A stretch of DNA of 64,000 nucleotides. It comes from Salinibacterium sp. PAMC 21357 (GTDB lineage Bacteria > Actinomycetota > Actinomycetes > Actinomycetales > Microbacteriaceae). Location: positions 1 through 64,000 of the forward strand of contig NZ_AHWA01000005.1 in NCBI RefSeq assembly GCF_000247645.1, in the 5' to 3' direction. Positions within the stretch are counted from its first letter, which is position 1, and every line of letters starts with the position of its first letter. Below the pieces are notes generated by a model. It had not been told where the DNA came from, searched no databases, and was given only the letters and a program-made list of their open reading frames with translations. Of this stretch, positions 43,400 to 52,934 are shown piece after piece. A program made the translations under genes and the position numbers.

Positions 43400-45445
43400 T
43401 TAGAATCTACCGCCGCGACTGCGACCGCCACCACTGCGACGAGAAGTTCCGCCAGAACGACTGCTGCGGCCAGAGCGGGAACTGCCCGATCGAGATCCGC
43501 TCGAGCCCGAGCCGCCCCACGAACTTCCACCCCACGGCGAACTTCTGCTTGAGCGAGACGAACGTGATCCCAAACTGCCACCGATGAGGCCGCCGATCAG
43601 ACCACCGAGCAGATCGCCACCGGTGCTACCAGAACCGCCGCTGAAGCCTCCGAGGCCGCCCAGGCCGCCCATGCCGGCACCAGCGCTGCCACCGGAGGAG
43701 AACTGCGAAACATCACGCTGTGCGAGCTCATACGCAGTCGCTGCCAACTGATCAGCCTGACGCGCATGAGTAAGAGCAGTAACCGGATCGGAAGACTGCA
43801 ACGCCAAGGCTTGCTTCACCTGGCGGTCAGCCTCGCTAATTCTCGTTCGCGCCTCGGAACCAACACCACCCCGACGAGTCGTAATGAATTGCGCCGTCGT
43901 GGTGATGCGTGACTGCGCTGCGGCAAGCGCGGCCGTCAACTGGGTAGCGGCCTGAGCGACAACACGCTGCTGATCGCGCACCCCGACGAACACCGTCTCC
44001 AGAGCGGCATTCGCGTCGCCGACAGCGCTCAAACTCGCAATCGGATCGCTTGAGTTTGACTGAGCAAAGGCGAGAGCAGCTTCGGCAGCCGCTATCGCCG
44101 ACGGCAAAGCCGCCGCGGTCTCGTCGTGGGACAGCGCATGCGCGGCCGCAATATCGCCGGTGGTATCCGTGATGGCGGCGGCAAGCATAATCTCGGCAGA
44201 CGCAAGCTCGGCCGTGAGCGAGTCGACGGCATCCATCAGCTGAATCGACTGGCCGAGTTGGGCCTGCGCGGTGCGCACGGCAACCGCGGCTTCACCCAAT
44301 TTCTGGGCGTCGATGGCCGTGCTCGCGGCCGTCGACGACTCAATGACCGCCGCGAGCAAAGCGCGAGCCCGCTCAACATTATCGGCAACCGAATTGAGCG
44401 CCGCTGGCGAGTAACTCGAATTCAACGCGGCGAAAGCGCGCTCGACGTCGGGGATGCGATTGCTTGCCGTGGCGATAAGAGTGGCCGTTTCGGCAAGCGC
44501 GGCTGGCGCATTCGTCTCGAGTTGGCGCAACTGGTCAAACGCGTCAGCCTGAGCATCCAACAACTCATCGGCTTGCTCGCACAACTCAATAATCTGAATC
44601 GTCATCGCGCGTTTCTGCTCAGCAGTTTCTGGTTCGCTATCGTCGAGCTTCTGCCGAAGGCCGAACGCCTGAGCCACCGCCTCGGTTGCCTGGGCGAGCG
44701 ACGCCTCGAAATCAGTGGTCGCCGCGCTGCCAAACTGCGCAATCGCGAAACCCAACTCCTGCTCGCTGGTCTTGAGAGCGTCATCCAAATCGACCAAGGC
44801 GCTACCCGCGCGACGATTAAGTTCTTCTTGCGAAACGCCCTCGACAGGCGTATCGCCGTCGACTGCCCGATTGCGGCGTCGCAAGCGATAAAAGGCAAAG
44901 GCGCCAACGCCTACGACCGCAACACCGCCAACAATAGGCAGAACAGAGATGCCATTCCCCGGAGAATCAGCGGGGGAGGGCGACGCGACGCCAGCCAGTG
45001 AATTAGCTCCGGCGATTGCCGCTTGACCCCAATTGTCGTCGCGGAGTTGCGCCTCGATGGCGCTTTCTGCCGCATCCAGCTGGGCATCAGTCACTGGCGC
45101 ATCTGGCGCCACCGACAGCGCATACTGGCGCTGCGAAACAGCAACCGCGAGTAGAAGATCGTCATCACCTAACCCGTTAGCGTTTGCCGTAGCATCCGCC
45201 CAATCGATCGGGGTATTGGGATTCGTGAACTCGTCGACATAGACCACAAAAAGTTGGATGCCGGCCCGCTCATACAAAGAATCGAGCGCCGCCACGACCT
45301 CGGCATCGTTGCCGTCGAGAGCCCCGGCAGAGTCGAGAACGTAAGCGCCATCAAGGCTCACAGGGTCGTCGGCAAGCGCCGGTGCCGCGGTGAGCACCGA
45401 AAGCCCTAAGGCAAGCGCAAGGACTGCAACAAGTCGAGCCTTCAC
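43400..45445 (-). CDS. TPM-domain membrane protein with coiled coil and Gly/Ser-rich tail
   Basis: 681 aa. Signal peptide (1-25, ending ALA-D), an extracytoplasmic TPM domain (about 30-150, YVLDSAGALDG and DDLLLAVAVSQRQYALSVAP), one membrane helix at about 168-187 followed by RLRRRNR, a long alanine-rich helical cytoplasmic region (about 210-590), and a low-complexity Gly/Ser/Arg tail of about 90 residues. It lies before pspA, so a role in membrane or envelope stress together with PspA is likely; the precise action of TPM is not known. Confidence 0.9.
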   Translation of the reverse strand: MKARLVAVLALALGLSVLTAAPALADDPVSLDGAYVLDSAGALDGNDAEVVAALDSLYERAGIQLFVVYVDEFTNPNTPIDWADATANANGLGDDDLLLAVAVSQRQYALSVAPDAPVTDAQLDAAESAIEAQLRDDNWGQAAIAGANSLAGVASPSPADSPGNGISVLPIVGGVAVVGVGAFAFYRLRRRNRAVDGDTPVEGVSQEELNRRAGSALVDLDDALKTSEQELGFAIAQFGSAATTDFEASLAQATEAVAQAFGLRQKLDDSEPETAEQKRAMTIQIIELCEQADELLDAQADAFDQLRQLETNAPAALAETATLIATASNRIPDVERAFAALNSSYSPAALNSVADNVERARALLAAVIESSTAASTAIDAQKLGEAAVAVRTAQAQLGQSIQLMDAVDSLTAELASAEIMLAAAITDTTGDIAAAHALSHDETAAALPSAIAAAEAALAFAQSNSSDPIASLSAVGDANAALETVFVGVRDQQRVVAQAATQLTAALAAAQSRITTTAQFITTRRGGVGSEARTRISEADRQVKQALALQSSDPVTALTHARQADQLAATAYELAQRDVSQFSSGGSAGAGMGGLGGLGGFSGGSGSTGGDLLGGLIGGLIGGSLGSRSSRSSRSSPWGGSSWGGSGSSGSRSGSSRSGRSSRSGGTSRRSGGGRSRGGRF

Positions 45446-45499
45446 AGGTGCTCCTTCGAGTCGAAAGTGACAGGAGGAGTCTAACTAAAAGAGATGTCG

Positions 45500-46243
45500 T
45501 TACTGCAGAACGATGGTTGCCGGTGAACTGCGCACCTCGGCGGCCTCGCCAACCTCAGGGTCAGTCGGCACAAACGCAATCGACGTGCTGACGGCATAGA
45601 CCCCGGGCTCCAAGGAGCCTCCCGTATCAATCGTGGTGCAGTCGTAGACCGGAACCGAGACCGCAAATTCGATGCTCTGCCCCGGCTGAAGATTGACCGG
45701 GATAACCGACAAGATCTGCACATCCGGGCTATGCGATAGCGAAACATCGTCACGGGTCAAATCGACATCGGGCACCGATGCCGTCGTTCCGGTCACCGCA
45801 ACATCCGACGTATTCGTCAGCCGAACCGTACCGAATGCCGTGCCGGATGCCCGCACCGGGCTCGAAATGTCAATCGCCAGCGCCAGCCCAAATGGTGTTG
45901 TTTCGGTGCTCGAAACGAGAGCACCGCACCGCCCAGCAACTCTCGCGTCGTCGGGCGCGAGGAACGATTCCGCAGATTCGTCGCTGGCTCCAGCATCCAT
46001 GTTCGAGTTTGAGTCCGAGTCGACGGCCGAAACCCCGGCCGAGGTCGACACAGCAGTACGCGGAAAGGTCGAAACCCCCGCGAAAACTAGGGACGCTGCA
46101 GCAAGAACGCCAACAGCCGCCACAGCGAACTGGCGTGGTCGACGCCGAGCCCTGCTGCGGGAAATGACCGCATCAGTATCGATCACGATCGTCGGCATCT
46201 CGCCGGCAGCCAAATGGGATCGGATATCAGATTCATCAACCAT
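45500..46243 (-). CDS. Single-pass membrane protein coupled to an ECF sigma factor, likely anti-sigma
   Basis: 247 aa. N-terminal cytoplasmic part of about 38 residues (basic SRSRARRRPRQ), one helix (about 38-57), then an acidic, Ser-rich linker and an external beta-rich domain with ASGTAFGTVRLTNTSDVAVTG, like the Ig-type folds of secreted proteins. There is no ZAS zinc motif. Overlap of 8 nt with the sigma gene points to a regulator of that sigma factor, perhaps sensing outside the cell; this is inference. Confidence 0.7.
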   Translation of the reverse strand: MVDESDIRSHLAAGEMPTIVIDTDAVISRSRARRRPRQFAVAAVGVLAAASLVFAGVSTFPRTAVSTSAGVSAVDSDSNSNMDAGASDESAESFLAPDDARVAGRCGALVSSTETTPFGLALAIDISSPVRASGTAFGTVRLTNTSDVAVTGTTASVPDVDLTRDDVSLSHSPDVQILSVIPVNLQPGQSIEFAVSVPVYDCTTIDTGGSLEPGVYAVSTSIAFVPTDPEVGEAAEVRSSPATIVLQ

Positions 46244-46775
46244 GGTCGCTCCCGAGGTCGTGTGATTCAGCGCGATCGAGGCCCACAGCCATCCGGGCCA
46301 GTGCGTCGCTCAAATAACGCTTCACGGCACCCGGACTGATCTCTAACGTTTCGGCAATGTCATCCACTTTAAGGTCTTCGTAATAGCGCAACACAATGCA
46401 GGCACGTTCACGCGGCCGCAGCCTCATCAACTGAGACTGAAGGTCAAGGCGAGTCTCCGTGTCGGCATCCGGCGACGGCTGGGTGTCAGGCACAACGGTC
46501 AGGTGGGCAATTTTGCGCCACCGAGTAATGCGCCGCCCGCGGTCGAGGTAGGTGTTAAGAATCGCCCGACGCACGTACGCTTCGGCGCTGGCAATCGAAA
46601 AACCGTTGCGCAGCCGACCGAAGGTTTTAACGAGAGCATCGTGCACGAGGTCCGAGGCATCGTCGCGATTGCCGGAGATCAGGAACGCATAGCGCGTCAA
46701 AGCCTCGCCTCGCTCGGAAACCAGTTGCGTGGCAATGTCTTCCCAGCGGGCAGGGGTGTTTTCGGTCTCAGTCAC
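46236..46775 (-). CDS. ECF RNA polymerase sigma factor, SigE-like actinobacterial group
   Basis: 179 aa from GTG 46775, which has GAGGAGG about 7 nt upstream; the longer ATG start at 46844 lacks this. Region 2: LVSERGEALTRYAFLISGNRDDASDLVHDALVKTF and AYVRRAILNTYLDRGRR; region 4: LRPRERACIVLRYYEDLKVDDIAETL, GAVKRYLSDALARM. Target promoters are unknown. It is the first gene of a two-gene unit with the membrane protein at 45500-46243. Confidence 0.9.
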   Translation of the reverse strand: MTETENTPARWEDIATQLVSERGEALTRYAFLISGNRDDASDLVHDALVKTFGRLRNGFSIASAEAYVRRAILNTYLDRGRRITRWRKIAHLTVVPDTQPSPDADTETRLDLQSQLMRLRPRERACIVLRYYEDLKVDDIAETLEISPGAVKRYLSDALARMAVGLDRAESHDLGSDHG

Positions 46776-46879
46776 TGAGCCCCTCCTCGCCGTCATCTCT
46801 ATTGTGGCCGAGGAATGGCCAACAGTTAGCGCAATTGTGGTCACACTACTAAAGACGAACGGCGAGGCGGTTTCGTTGG

Positions 46880-48709
46880 TTAGCCCTGGAGGCGAACTTT
46901 CAACTGCTCAAGTTGGCGAGTAACGGCTGCAGGAACCCGACCGTCGAAGGTTGCGAAGAACTCTTCAGTGGATGCTGCTTCGGCAAGCCAAGAGTCAGTG
47001 TCGATAGCGAAAAGCTGTTCCATCGTGTCAGCGCTCAGATCGAGACCGTCGATGTTGAGGTCGCCATCGCGGGGAAGCAACCCGAGGGCGCTTTCGCTAG
47101 CGGCGACCTTGCCGTCGACGCGCTCCAAGATCCATTCGAGCACACGGGAGTTCTCGCCAAAGCCAGGCCAGAGGAATGAGCCGTCTGCTGCCTTCCGGAA
47201 CCAGTTGACTTGGAAAATACGCGGAACAGTACCCGACGTTCGCAGGTCTTGGCCGACTGAGAGCCAGTGCGCCCAGTGATCAGCCATGTTGTAGCCGCAG
47301 AAAGGCATCATGGCGAACGGGTCACGCCGTAGTTCGCCAATAGTGCCTTCGGCAGCCGCCGTCCGCTCAGATGAGATAGTGGCGCCCAGGTAGACGCCAT
47401 GCTCCCAATCTCGTGCCTCCACCACTAGCGGCACGTTGGTCGCGCGGCGACCGCCGAAGATAATTGCGTCGATGACGACGCCCTGTGGCGATTCCCACTC
47501 ATCTGCGATGGTGGGACATTGTGCTGCTGCCACAGTAAAACGTGAGTTCGGGTGAGCCGACGGGGTGCCAGATTCTGGCGTCCAGTCGTTACCCTGCCAG
47601 TCGATAAGGTGCTCTGGCGCCTCGTCGCTCATGCCTTCCCACCAGACATCACCGTCGTCTGTTAGCCCGACGTTGGTGAAAACAGTGTTGCCCCAGATGG
47701 TGTCCATTGCGGTTTCATTGGTGGCGTAGCCGGTGCCCGGTGCCACTCCAAAGAAGCCCGCTTCGGGGTTGATGGCACGCAGTCGGCCATCAGCTCCCTT
47801 GCCGAGCCACGCAATGTCATCGCCGATGGTTTCGGCTTTCCAGCCGGGGATCGTCGGCTTGAGCATCGCCAAGTTGGTTTTGCCGCAGGCGCTAGGGAAT
47901 GCCGCAGCGATGTGGAACACACGACCGCGCGGGTTGGTGAGCTTGAGCAGAAGCATGTGCTCAGCGAGCCATCCTTCATCGCGGGCAATCACCGAGGCGA
48001 TACGAAGCGCGAACGACTTCTTGGCGAGAATCGCGTTTCCGCCGTAGGCAGAACCGAACGACCAAATCTCGCGAGTCTCCGGAAAATGGCTGATGTATTT
48101 GGTCTGGTTGCAGGGCCACGACACATCAGTGTCGCCGGCGGCGAGCGGTGCGCCAACAGAGTGGATGGCACGCACCCATTCAGTGGAGTTATCGATGGCC
48201 TTCAGAACGGCCGATCCCATTCGCGTCATGATGCCCATACTCATGACGACGTAGGGGGAGTCCGTAACCTGCACGCCGATCTTGGCGAGGGGAGAGCCGA
48301 GTGGGCCCATCGAGAATGGAACCACGAACATCCGGCGACCGCGCATGCTGCCGACGAAAAGCTCGTTAAGGGTTGACCGCATTTCTGCAGGTGCCGCCCA
48401 GTTGTTGGAGGGGCCGGCATCGCTCTCATTTACCGAGCAGATGAACGTGCGAGATTCGACGCGGGCGACATCACTGGGGTCGCTGCGTGCGAGAAAGCTG
48501 TGCGGACGGTACTCGTCGTTGAGTCGAGTGAGCGTTCCGGCTTCGACCATCAGGTCGGCGAGCTGGTCGGCTTCTTCAGGGCTGCCGTCACACCAGACAA
48601 TTTCGTCTGGCTGCGTGAGGGCGGCGATCTCTTCCACCCAAGCAATAACGCTCTGATTCGTTCCGTCGGGTGCGGCGAAGTGTGTCTTAGTCATCTCTGC
48701 GATGCTCAT
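46880..48709 (-). CDS. pckG: Phosphoenolpyruvate carboxykinase (GTP)
   Basis: 609 aa from ATG 48709, which has GGAAGG at 5-nt spacing; an upstream ATG at 48763 would add 18 unlike residues. Hallmarks are [13 protein letters not shown] (P-loop near 274-277 with the reactive Cys), [20 protein letters not shown] and NWFRKAADG. It makes PEP from oxaloacetate for gluconeogenesis. A RamB-like regulator of acetate and gluconeogenic metabolism is divergent from it, 124 nt away. Confidence 0.96.
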   Translation of the reverse strand: MSIAEMTKTHFAAPDGTNQSVIAWVEEIAALTQPDEIVWCDGSPEEADQLADLMVEAGTLTRLNDEYRPHSFLARSDPSDVARVESRTFICSVNESDAGPSNNWAAPAEMRSTLNELFVGSMRGRRMFVVPFSMGPLGSPLAKIGVQVTDSPYVVMSMGIMTRMGSAVLKAIDNSTEWVRAIHSVGAPLAAGDTDVSWPCNQTKYISHFPETREIWSFGSAYGGNAILAKKSFALRIASVIARDEGWLAEHMLLLKLTNPRGRVFHIAAAFPSACGKTNLAMLKPTIPGWKAETIGDDIAWLGKGADGRLRAINPEAGFFGVAPGTGYATNETAMDTIWGNTVFTNVGLTDDGDVWWEGMSDEAPEHLIDWQGNDWTPESGTPSAHPNSRFTVAAAQCPTIADEWESPQGVVIDAIIFGGRRATNVPLVVEARDWEHGVYLGATISSERTAAAEGTIGELRRDPFAMMPFCGYNMADHWAHWLSVGQDLRTSGTVPRIFQVNWFRKAADGSFLWPGFGENSRVLEWILERVDGKVAASESALGLLPRDGDLNIDGLDLSADTMEQLFAIDTDSWLAEAASTEEFFATFDGRVPAAVTRQLEQLKVRLQG

Positions 48710-48833
48710 TTCTACCTTCCGCTGAAGTGTGTAGTGCTGAAAAAACTGTTCTTGTTCGATCATGAACCCCTTTTCTGCGGATTGCTGACGATCTGGCTGA
48801 AAAGAAACCGAATTCTTTAGTTATAGTGAACGT

Positions 48834-50279
48834 GTGAATGATCTTGTGACTTTGGGCCAACGAATCCGACATTTCCGCACCACGGCGGGATTCACTCTCG
48901 ATCAACTTGGTGATCGGGTGGGGGTTGCCGGTAGCCAGCTCTCGCTGATGGAGAACGGGCGACGCGAGCCACGACTGACGCTTCTTTCGGCAATTGCGTC
49001 GGCGACCGACATCCAATTGGCTGATCTTCTTGATGAGGCGCCGCCGACAAAGCGAGCAGCCCTAGAAATAGAGCTGGATCGGGTGCAACGCAGCACCATC
49101 TATGCATCGCTCGGTCTGCCCAAGATTCGGCCGTCGAAGGGTATCCCGGACGAGACGCTCGAAGCGATCGTCGGGTTGCACCACGAACTCGCTACCCGTT
49201 CGCGCCAAGCGATTGCGACCCCCGAGGAAGCACGCCGCGCAAACACAGAGTTGCGCCAGCGCATGCGTGCGCTCGACAACTACTTGCCCGATCTTGAGGC
49301 AGAAGCAGAAAAGTTAACACTTGCCGGCAACCACACGACCGGTGCACTCACCCACCGCGCGGTGAGCCTGATGGCGGAATCCTTGGGGTTCGAGCTCGTG
49401 CACGTGCACGATCTGCCCCATTCGGCGCGATCAGTCACCGACCTCAAGCACGGCCGCATCTACCTGCCACCAGCATCGATCCCCGGTGGGCATGGACTTC
49501 GGTCGATGGCGCTTCAGGCGATGGCGCATCGGGTGCTCGGACACACCGAACCCACCAGCTACGCCGAATTTCTGCACCAGCGCCTCGAAATCAATTATTT
49601 CGCGGCGGCAGTGCTCATGCCGCTGAAGCAGTCGGTTGACTTCTTGAGCGAGGCGAAAGCCCAGCGCAACATCGCGGTAGAGGACTTTCGAGATGCTTTC
49701 GGGGTCACGCATGAAGCCGCAGCGCTGCGATTCACTAACCTTGCGACCTCGCACCTCGACCTAGAAACGCACTTCTTGCGTGTTGGCGATGATGGTGCCG
49801 TCTACAAGGCCTACGAAAATGATGGATTGCGCTTGCCGCTGGACGTCACCGGCTCAGCCGAAGGTCAGTTCGTGTGCCGCAATTGGAGCGCTCGAACCGC
49901 ATTTACCCGCACGAACCGCACCACCGAGTTTTACCAATACACCGACACCCCGAATGGAAGCTTCTTCGAGTCCACCCAAACGGGAACGACGGATGCCGAA
50001 GAGTTCTCCATCACCATCGGCGTACCGTTCGCGCACTCCAAATGGTTTCGCGGGCGTGCGACCGACAACCGTCGAGCATCCACCTGCCCGGATGAAACCT
50101 GCTGCCGCAAACCAGAAGAAGACTTGCGCGATCGGTGGTCGGGCAATGCATGGTCGAGCGCCAAACTGCATGCGCACATCCTGTCGCCCCTGCCGTCAGG
50201 GACGTTCCCTGGAGTTGACGACCGCGAGCTTTACGAGTTCTTAGAGTCGCACTCGAGCGACGCGCACAAAGGGCGCTAG
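48834..50279 (+). CDS. ramB: RamB/ScfR-type XRE regulator of acetate/gluconeogenic genes
   Basis: 481 aa. N-terminal helix-turn-helix (about 7-62, TLGQRIRHFRTTAGFTLDQLGDRV), then a middle IrrE/peptidase-like region (LALQAMAHRVLGH in place of a true HEXXH, so not catalytic) and a C-terminal domain with CPDETCCRKPEEDLR cysteines typical of the short-chain acyl regulators. GTG 48834 is 6 nt after TATAGT, so leaderless. Its position divergent from pckG suggests it controls that gene; this is inference. Confidence 0.88.
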   Translation: MNDLVTLGQRIRHFRTTAGFTLDQLGDRVGVAGSQLSLMENGRREPRLTLLSAIASATDIQLADLLDEAPPTKRAALEIELDRVQRSTIYASLGLPKIRPSKGIPDETLEAIVGLHHELATRSRQAIATPEEARRANTELRQRMRALDNYLPDLEAEAEKLTLAGNHTTGALTHRAVSLMAESLGFELVHVHDLPHSARSVTDLKHGRIYLPPASIPGGHGLRSMALQAMAHRVLGHTEPTSYAEFLHQRLEINYFAAAVLMPLKQSVDFLSEAKAQRNIAVEDFRDAFGVTHEAAALRFTNLATSHLDLETHFLRVGDDGAVYKAYENDGLRLPLDVTGSAEGQFVCRNWSARTAFTRTNRTTEFYQYTDTPNGSFFESTQTGTTDAEEFSITIGVPFAHSKWFRGRATDNRRASTCPDETCCRKPEEDLRDRWSGNAWSSAKLHAHILSPLPSGTFPGVDDRELYEFLESHSSDAHKGR

Positions 50280-50716
50280 CACGCGCAGCTCACTGCGTCG
50301 ACGGGCGCGGTGAGAGGGTCTTTCGCTCGCAGTACCAGGCCGTTCTCGTCGACGACGGGAAGGCCTTCGCGTGCCCAGTATTCGAAGCCGCCGATCATCT
50401 CGCGCACTTCGTAGCCAAGTTTCGCAAACTCAAGGGCAGCCTTCGTGCCGCCGTTGCAGCCGGGGCCCCAGCAGTAAACGACCACAGGCATGTCGAGCGG
50501 GATTTTATTCGCGGCGCGGGTGCTGATGTCTGCGGTTGGCATGTGAATGGCACCAACCGCACGACCCTGGTTCCACGCGGCATCGCCACGCGAGTCGATG
50601 AGAACGAAACGAGTGTTGGCTTCGATTGCACTGCCCACATCCGAGGGATCAGTTTCGAAATTGAGCTTGCTCGAAAAGTGGGTGACTCGGTCAGCGGCCG
50701 TAACGGGAGGCGTCAT
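50276..50716 (-). CDS. Rhodanese-like sulfurtransferase
   Basis: 146 aa from ATG 50716. One rhodanese domain with RFVLIDSRGDAAWNQGRAVGAIHMP and the active loop VVYCWGPGCNGGTKAALEFAKLGY, the catalytic Cys being the first one in YCWGPGC. It has a further CAC-end cysteine pair at the extreme C terminus. It may move sulfane sulfur; the substrate is unknown. The stop overlaps the end of ramB by 4 nt, convergent. Confidence 0.88.
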   Translation of the reverse strand: MTPPVTAADRVTHFSSKLNFETDPSDVGSAIEANTRFVLIDSRGDAAWNQGRAVGAIHMPTADISTRAANKIPLDMPVVVYCWGPGCNGGTKAALEFAKLGYEVREMIGGFEYWAREGLPVVDENGLVLRAKDPLTAPVDAVSCAC

Positions 50717-50801
50717 GGCAAAAGGGTATCGGGGCAGCGTCGGTCGCGTGGGGTAACTTCGGTTCGGCACAGCACCAACTAATTGAGGAGCAACGGATTG
50801 C

Positions 50802-51463
50802 ATGGCCAAAAAAATTGCAACAGCGGCACCAGTCATTGATGCCCGTCAGCTCGAGAACCTTGCCGACGGCGATACCGCGGCGCTGCGAGCCCACGAAAGC
50901 TATGACGGGCAACGCTTTTTGGCATCCGATCTGAGCGAAGAAGACCTCTCCGGGATCTCGTTTTCCGAATGTGAATTCTCTGAGCTGGAGGCCAATTCCA
51001 CTGACTTTCGGGCGGCAACCTTCGTTGAGACTCGATTCGACAAGCTCAACGCCCCCATTTTTACTGCTCCACGTTCCCAGTTCCGCGATGTCAGTATTGA
51101 AGGCTCCCGACTGGGGTCAGCGGAATTCTATGAGTCGACGTGGAAGTCAGTTCGCTTTACCCACTGCCGCATTGGCTACCTCAATCTGCGGGGAGCGCAC
51201 CTGCAAGATGTTCTCTTCGACGACTGCCTGATCGACGAACTCGATCTCGGCGCGGCAACCGCTAACCGCGTCTCTTTCACCAGTACGCAGGTGAACACCC
51301 TTGACCTCACGCGGGCGAAGCTGACAAATTTTGATCTACGTTCGCTAGAGCTGCGTCACGTCACTGGCGTTGAGCACTCAAGGGTGCGACGATCAACTCC
51401 TACCAATTGGCAGAATTTGCGCCCCTTCTCGCCGCTCATCTGGGGATAGTGATCGAAGAATAA
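50802..51463 (+). CDS. Pentapeptide-repeat-like protein, one-base frameshift near its end
   Basis: About 220 aa when corrected. A right-handed beta-helix of degenerate five-residue steps: DLSGISFSECEFSELEANSTDF, IGYLNLRGAHLQDVLFDDCLIDELDL and LDLTRAKLTNFDLRSLELR are typical. As written the frame ends at 51449 with an unlike tail; adding one A at about 51379-51384 restores KGATINSYQLAEFAPLLAAH and a stop at 51461-51463. Relatives mimic DNA (Qnr/MfpA), but this actinobacterial group has no known function. Confidence 0.8.
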
Positions 51464-51552
51464 GGGCGCCCGTCCACAGGCTTAATCGTGAGGGACGCTC
51501 CTGATGATCGGCGCTAAAGAAGTGCTTGGCGGTGCCAGCACCCTGGCAGTGT

Positions 51553-52836
51553 TTAGCAACCCCCGCTGGTACTCGAGCAGCACACGCCAGTCTCCGGCAG
51601 CATCAGATTGACGCGTTCAGCGCTCGCTTTATCGCCGGCGATTGCCGCGACCACGGAGCGCACTTGCTCGTAGCCAGTCGCCAACAAGAAAGTTGGTGCG
51701 CGACCGTAGCTCTTCATGCCGACCACAAAGACGTTCTTCTCGGGATGTGAGAGCACACTCGCGCCGTGCGGTTCGACAGTGCCACAGCTGTGCACGTTGG
51801 GGTCGATGAGCGGTGCAAGTGCTACAGGAGCTTCAAGCACAGGGTCGAAGCTGAGGTGCAGTTCGCGAAGGATGCCCAGGTCAGGGCGGAAACCGGTGGC
51901 GGCGGCGAGAGCATCCACGGTCACAGATTGTTCGCCATCAGGGTTGTTGCTGATGACGCGCAATCGACCATCGGGTTGTGGTGCAAGCTCGGTGACGGTG
52001 AAATCGGTCAGCAGAGTAATAGCACCGGATTCGACGGCAGCCTTGAGGCGCGTACCGAGCGCACCGCGGCCCGGAAGCTCATCGGCAGCGCCGCCGCCGT
52101 AGAGACGACGAGCGGAGCGGCCACGAATGGCCCAGGTGATTTCGGTACCCGTTTCGCCGTCCCGCAACTCGGCAAGAGCTAGCAGCGTGTTGGCGGCCGA
52201 GTGGCCCATGCCGATCACAAGGGTGTGCTTGCTAGCGAAACGAGCACGATCGGTTCCGAGAACATCGGGGAGCGGGCCGGCTAGCCAGCCGGCGCTGTTG
52301 TCTTCGCCGGTAGCGGGAAGCCCAGAGGCGCCGATGGGGTTGCTGTGTCCCCAGGTTCCTGAAGCATCGATGATGGCTGAGGCGAGGATGTCGTACACGC
52401 CATTCGGTGAGTCAACGCGAACCAGCAGTGGGTGGCGCTCGCGGCCAATGGTCTTGCTGGAGTCGATGCCTTGGCGCGACATCCCGATCACTCGACTGCT
52501 GTAGCGGATGAGCGGCGCGAGTTCGGCTGTTGCGGCGAGGGGGAGTAAGTAGTCCCGCACGAGTTCTGCGCCGGTCGGGAGGGCATTGGCGGCGGGGGAG
52601 ACCCAGTCTGTTTTTTCGAGAAGTGTGCGGCCTATGGGGTCGATGTTGTACGACCAAGCGGAGAAGAGGGAGACGTGACCCCACTGGCTGATGGCCGCAC
52701 CGGCGCGTTCTCCGGCTTCGAGCACTACTGCGTCGATGCCGCGCTGGGCGAGGTTGGCGGCAGCGGCGAGCCCGATGGGGCCGGCTCCAATGACCACGAC
52801 GGGTAGCGGGCTGGAGGGGGAAGGTGCGACGGTCAT
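51553..52836 (-). CDS. FAD-dependent oxidoreductase beside an ArsR regulator
   Basis: 427 aa. Flavin monooxygenase-like Rossmann fold: VVVIGAGPIGLAAAANLAQRGI, ISQWGHVSLFSAWSYNIDP, a second nucleotide site TLVIGMGHSAANTLLALAEL, and AAATGFRPDLGILREL. The C terminus is cysteine-rich (GVCCSSTSGGC), a feature of flavoproteins found in arsenic-resistance loci. No ars transporter or reductase is nearby, so an arsenic role is only suggested by context. Shares a promoter region with the divergent ArsR gene. Confidence 0.82.
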   Translation of the reverse strand: MTVAPSPSSPLPVVVIGAGPIGLAAAANLAQRGIDAVVLEAGERAGAAISQWGHVSLFSAWSYNIDPIGRTLLEKTDWVSPAANALPTGAELVRDYLLPLAATAELAPLIRYSSRVIGMSRQGIDSSKTIGRERHPLLVRVDSPNGVYDILASAIIDASGTWGHSNPIGASGLPATGEDNSAGWLAGPLPDVLGTDRARFASKHTLVIGMGHSAANTLLALAELRDGETGTEITWAIRGRSARRLYGGGAADELPGRGALGTRLKAAVESGAITLLTDFTVTELAPQPDGRLRVISNNPDGEQSVTVDALAAATGFRPDLGILRELHLSFDPVLEAPVALAPLIDPNVHSCGTVEPHGASVLSHPEKNVFVVGMKSYGRAPTFLLATGYEQVRSVVAAIAGDKASAERVNLMLPETGVCCSSTSGGC

Positions 52837-52884
52837 TGCTCTCCTTGTTGTTGTTCGCCAGCGGCACTACTAGCGCTCGCTAAC

Positions 52885-52907
52885 GATAACAGCATCCACT
52901 GTTGATA
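52885..52907. promoter_or_regulatory. Likely ArsR operator
   Basis: Imperfect palindrome GATAACAG-CATCCA-CTGTTGATA centred between the ArsR gene and the divergent flavoprotein gene; core arms AACAG / CTGTT. Confidence 0.6.
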
Positions 52908-52934
52908 ACAAAGAAACTGTGTAAGATCATAGTT

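Noticed and set aside
43363-43581. N-terminal extension of the PspA frame
   Set aside because: It is antisense-like low-complexity sequence from the Gly/Ser-rich tail region of the TPM gene; ATG 43362 has a ribosome site and matches the PspA start.
48764-48833. RamB operator between pckG and ramB
   Set aside because: Looked for the RamB-type AAAGTTTGCAAA motif; none is evident, so no operator is claimed although regulation is plausible.
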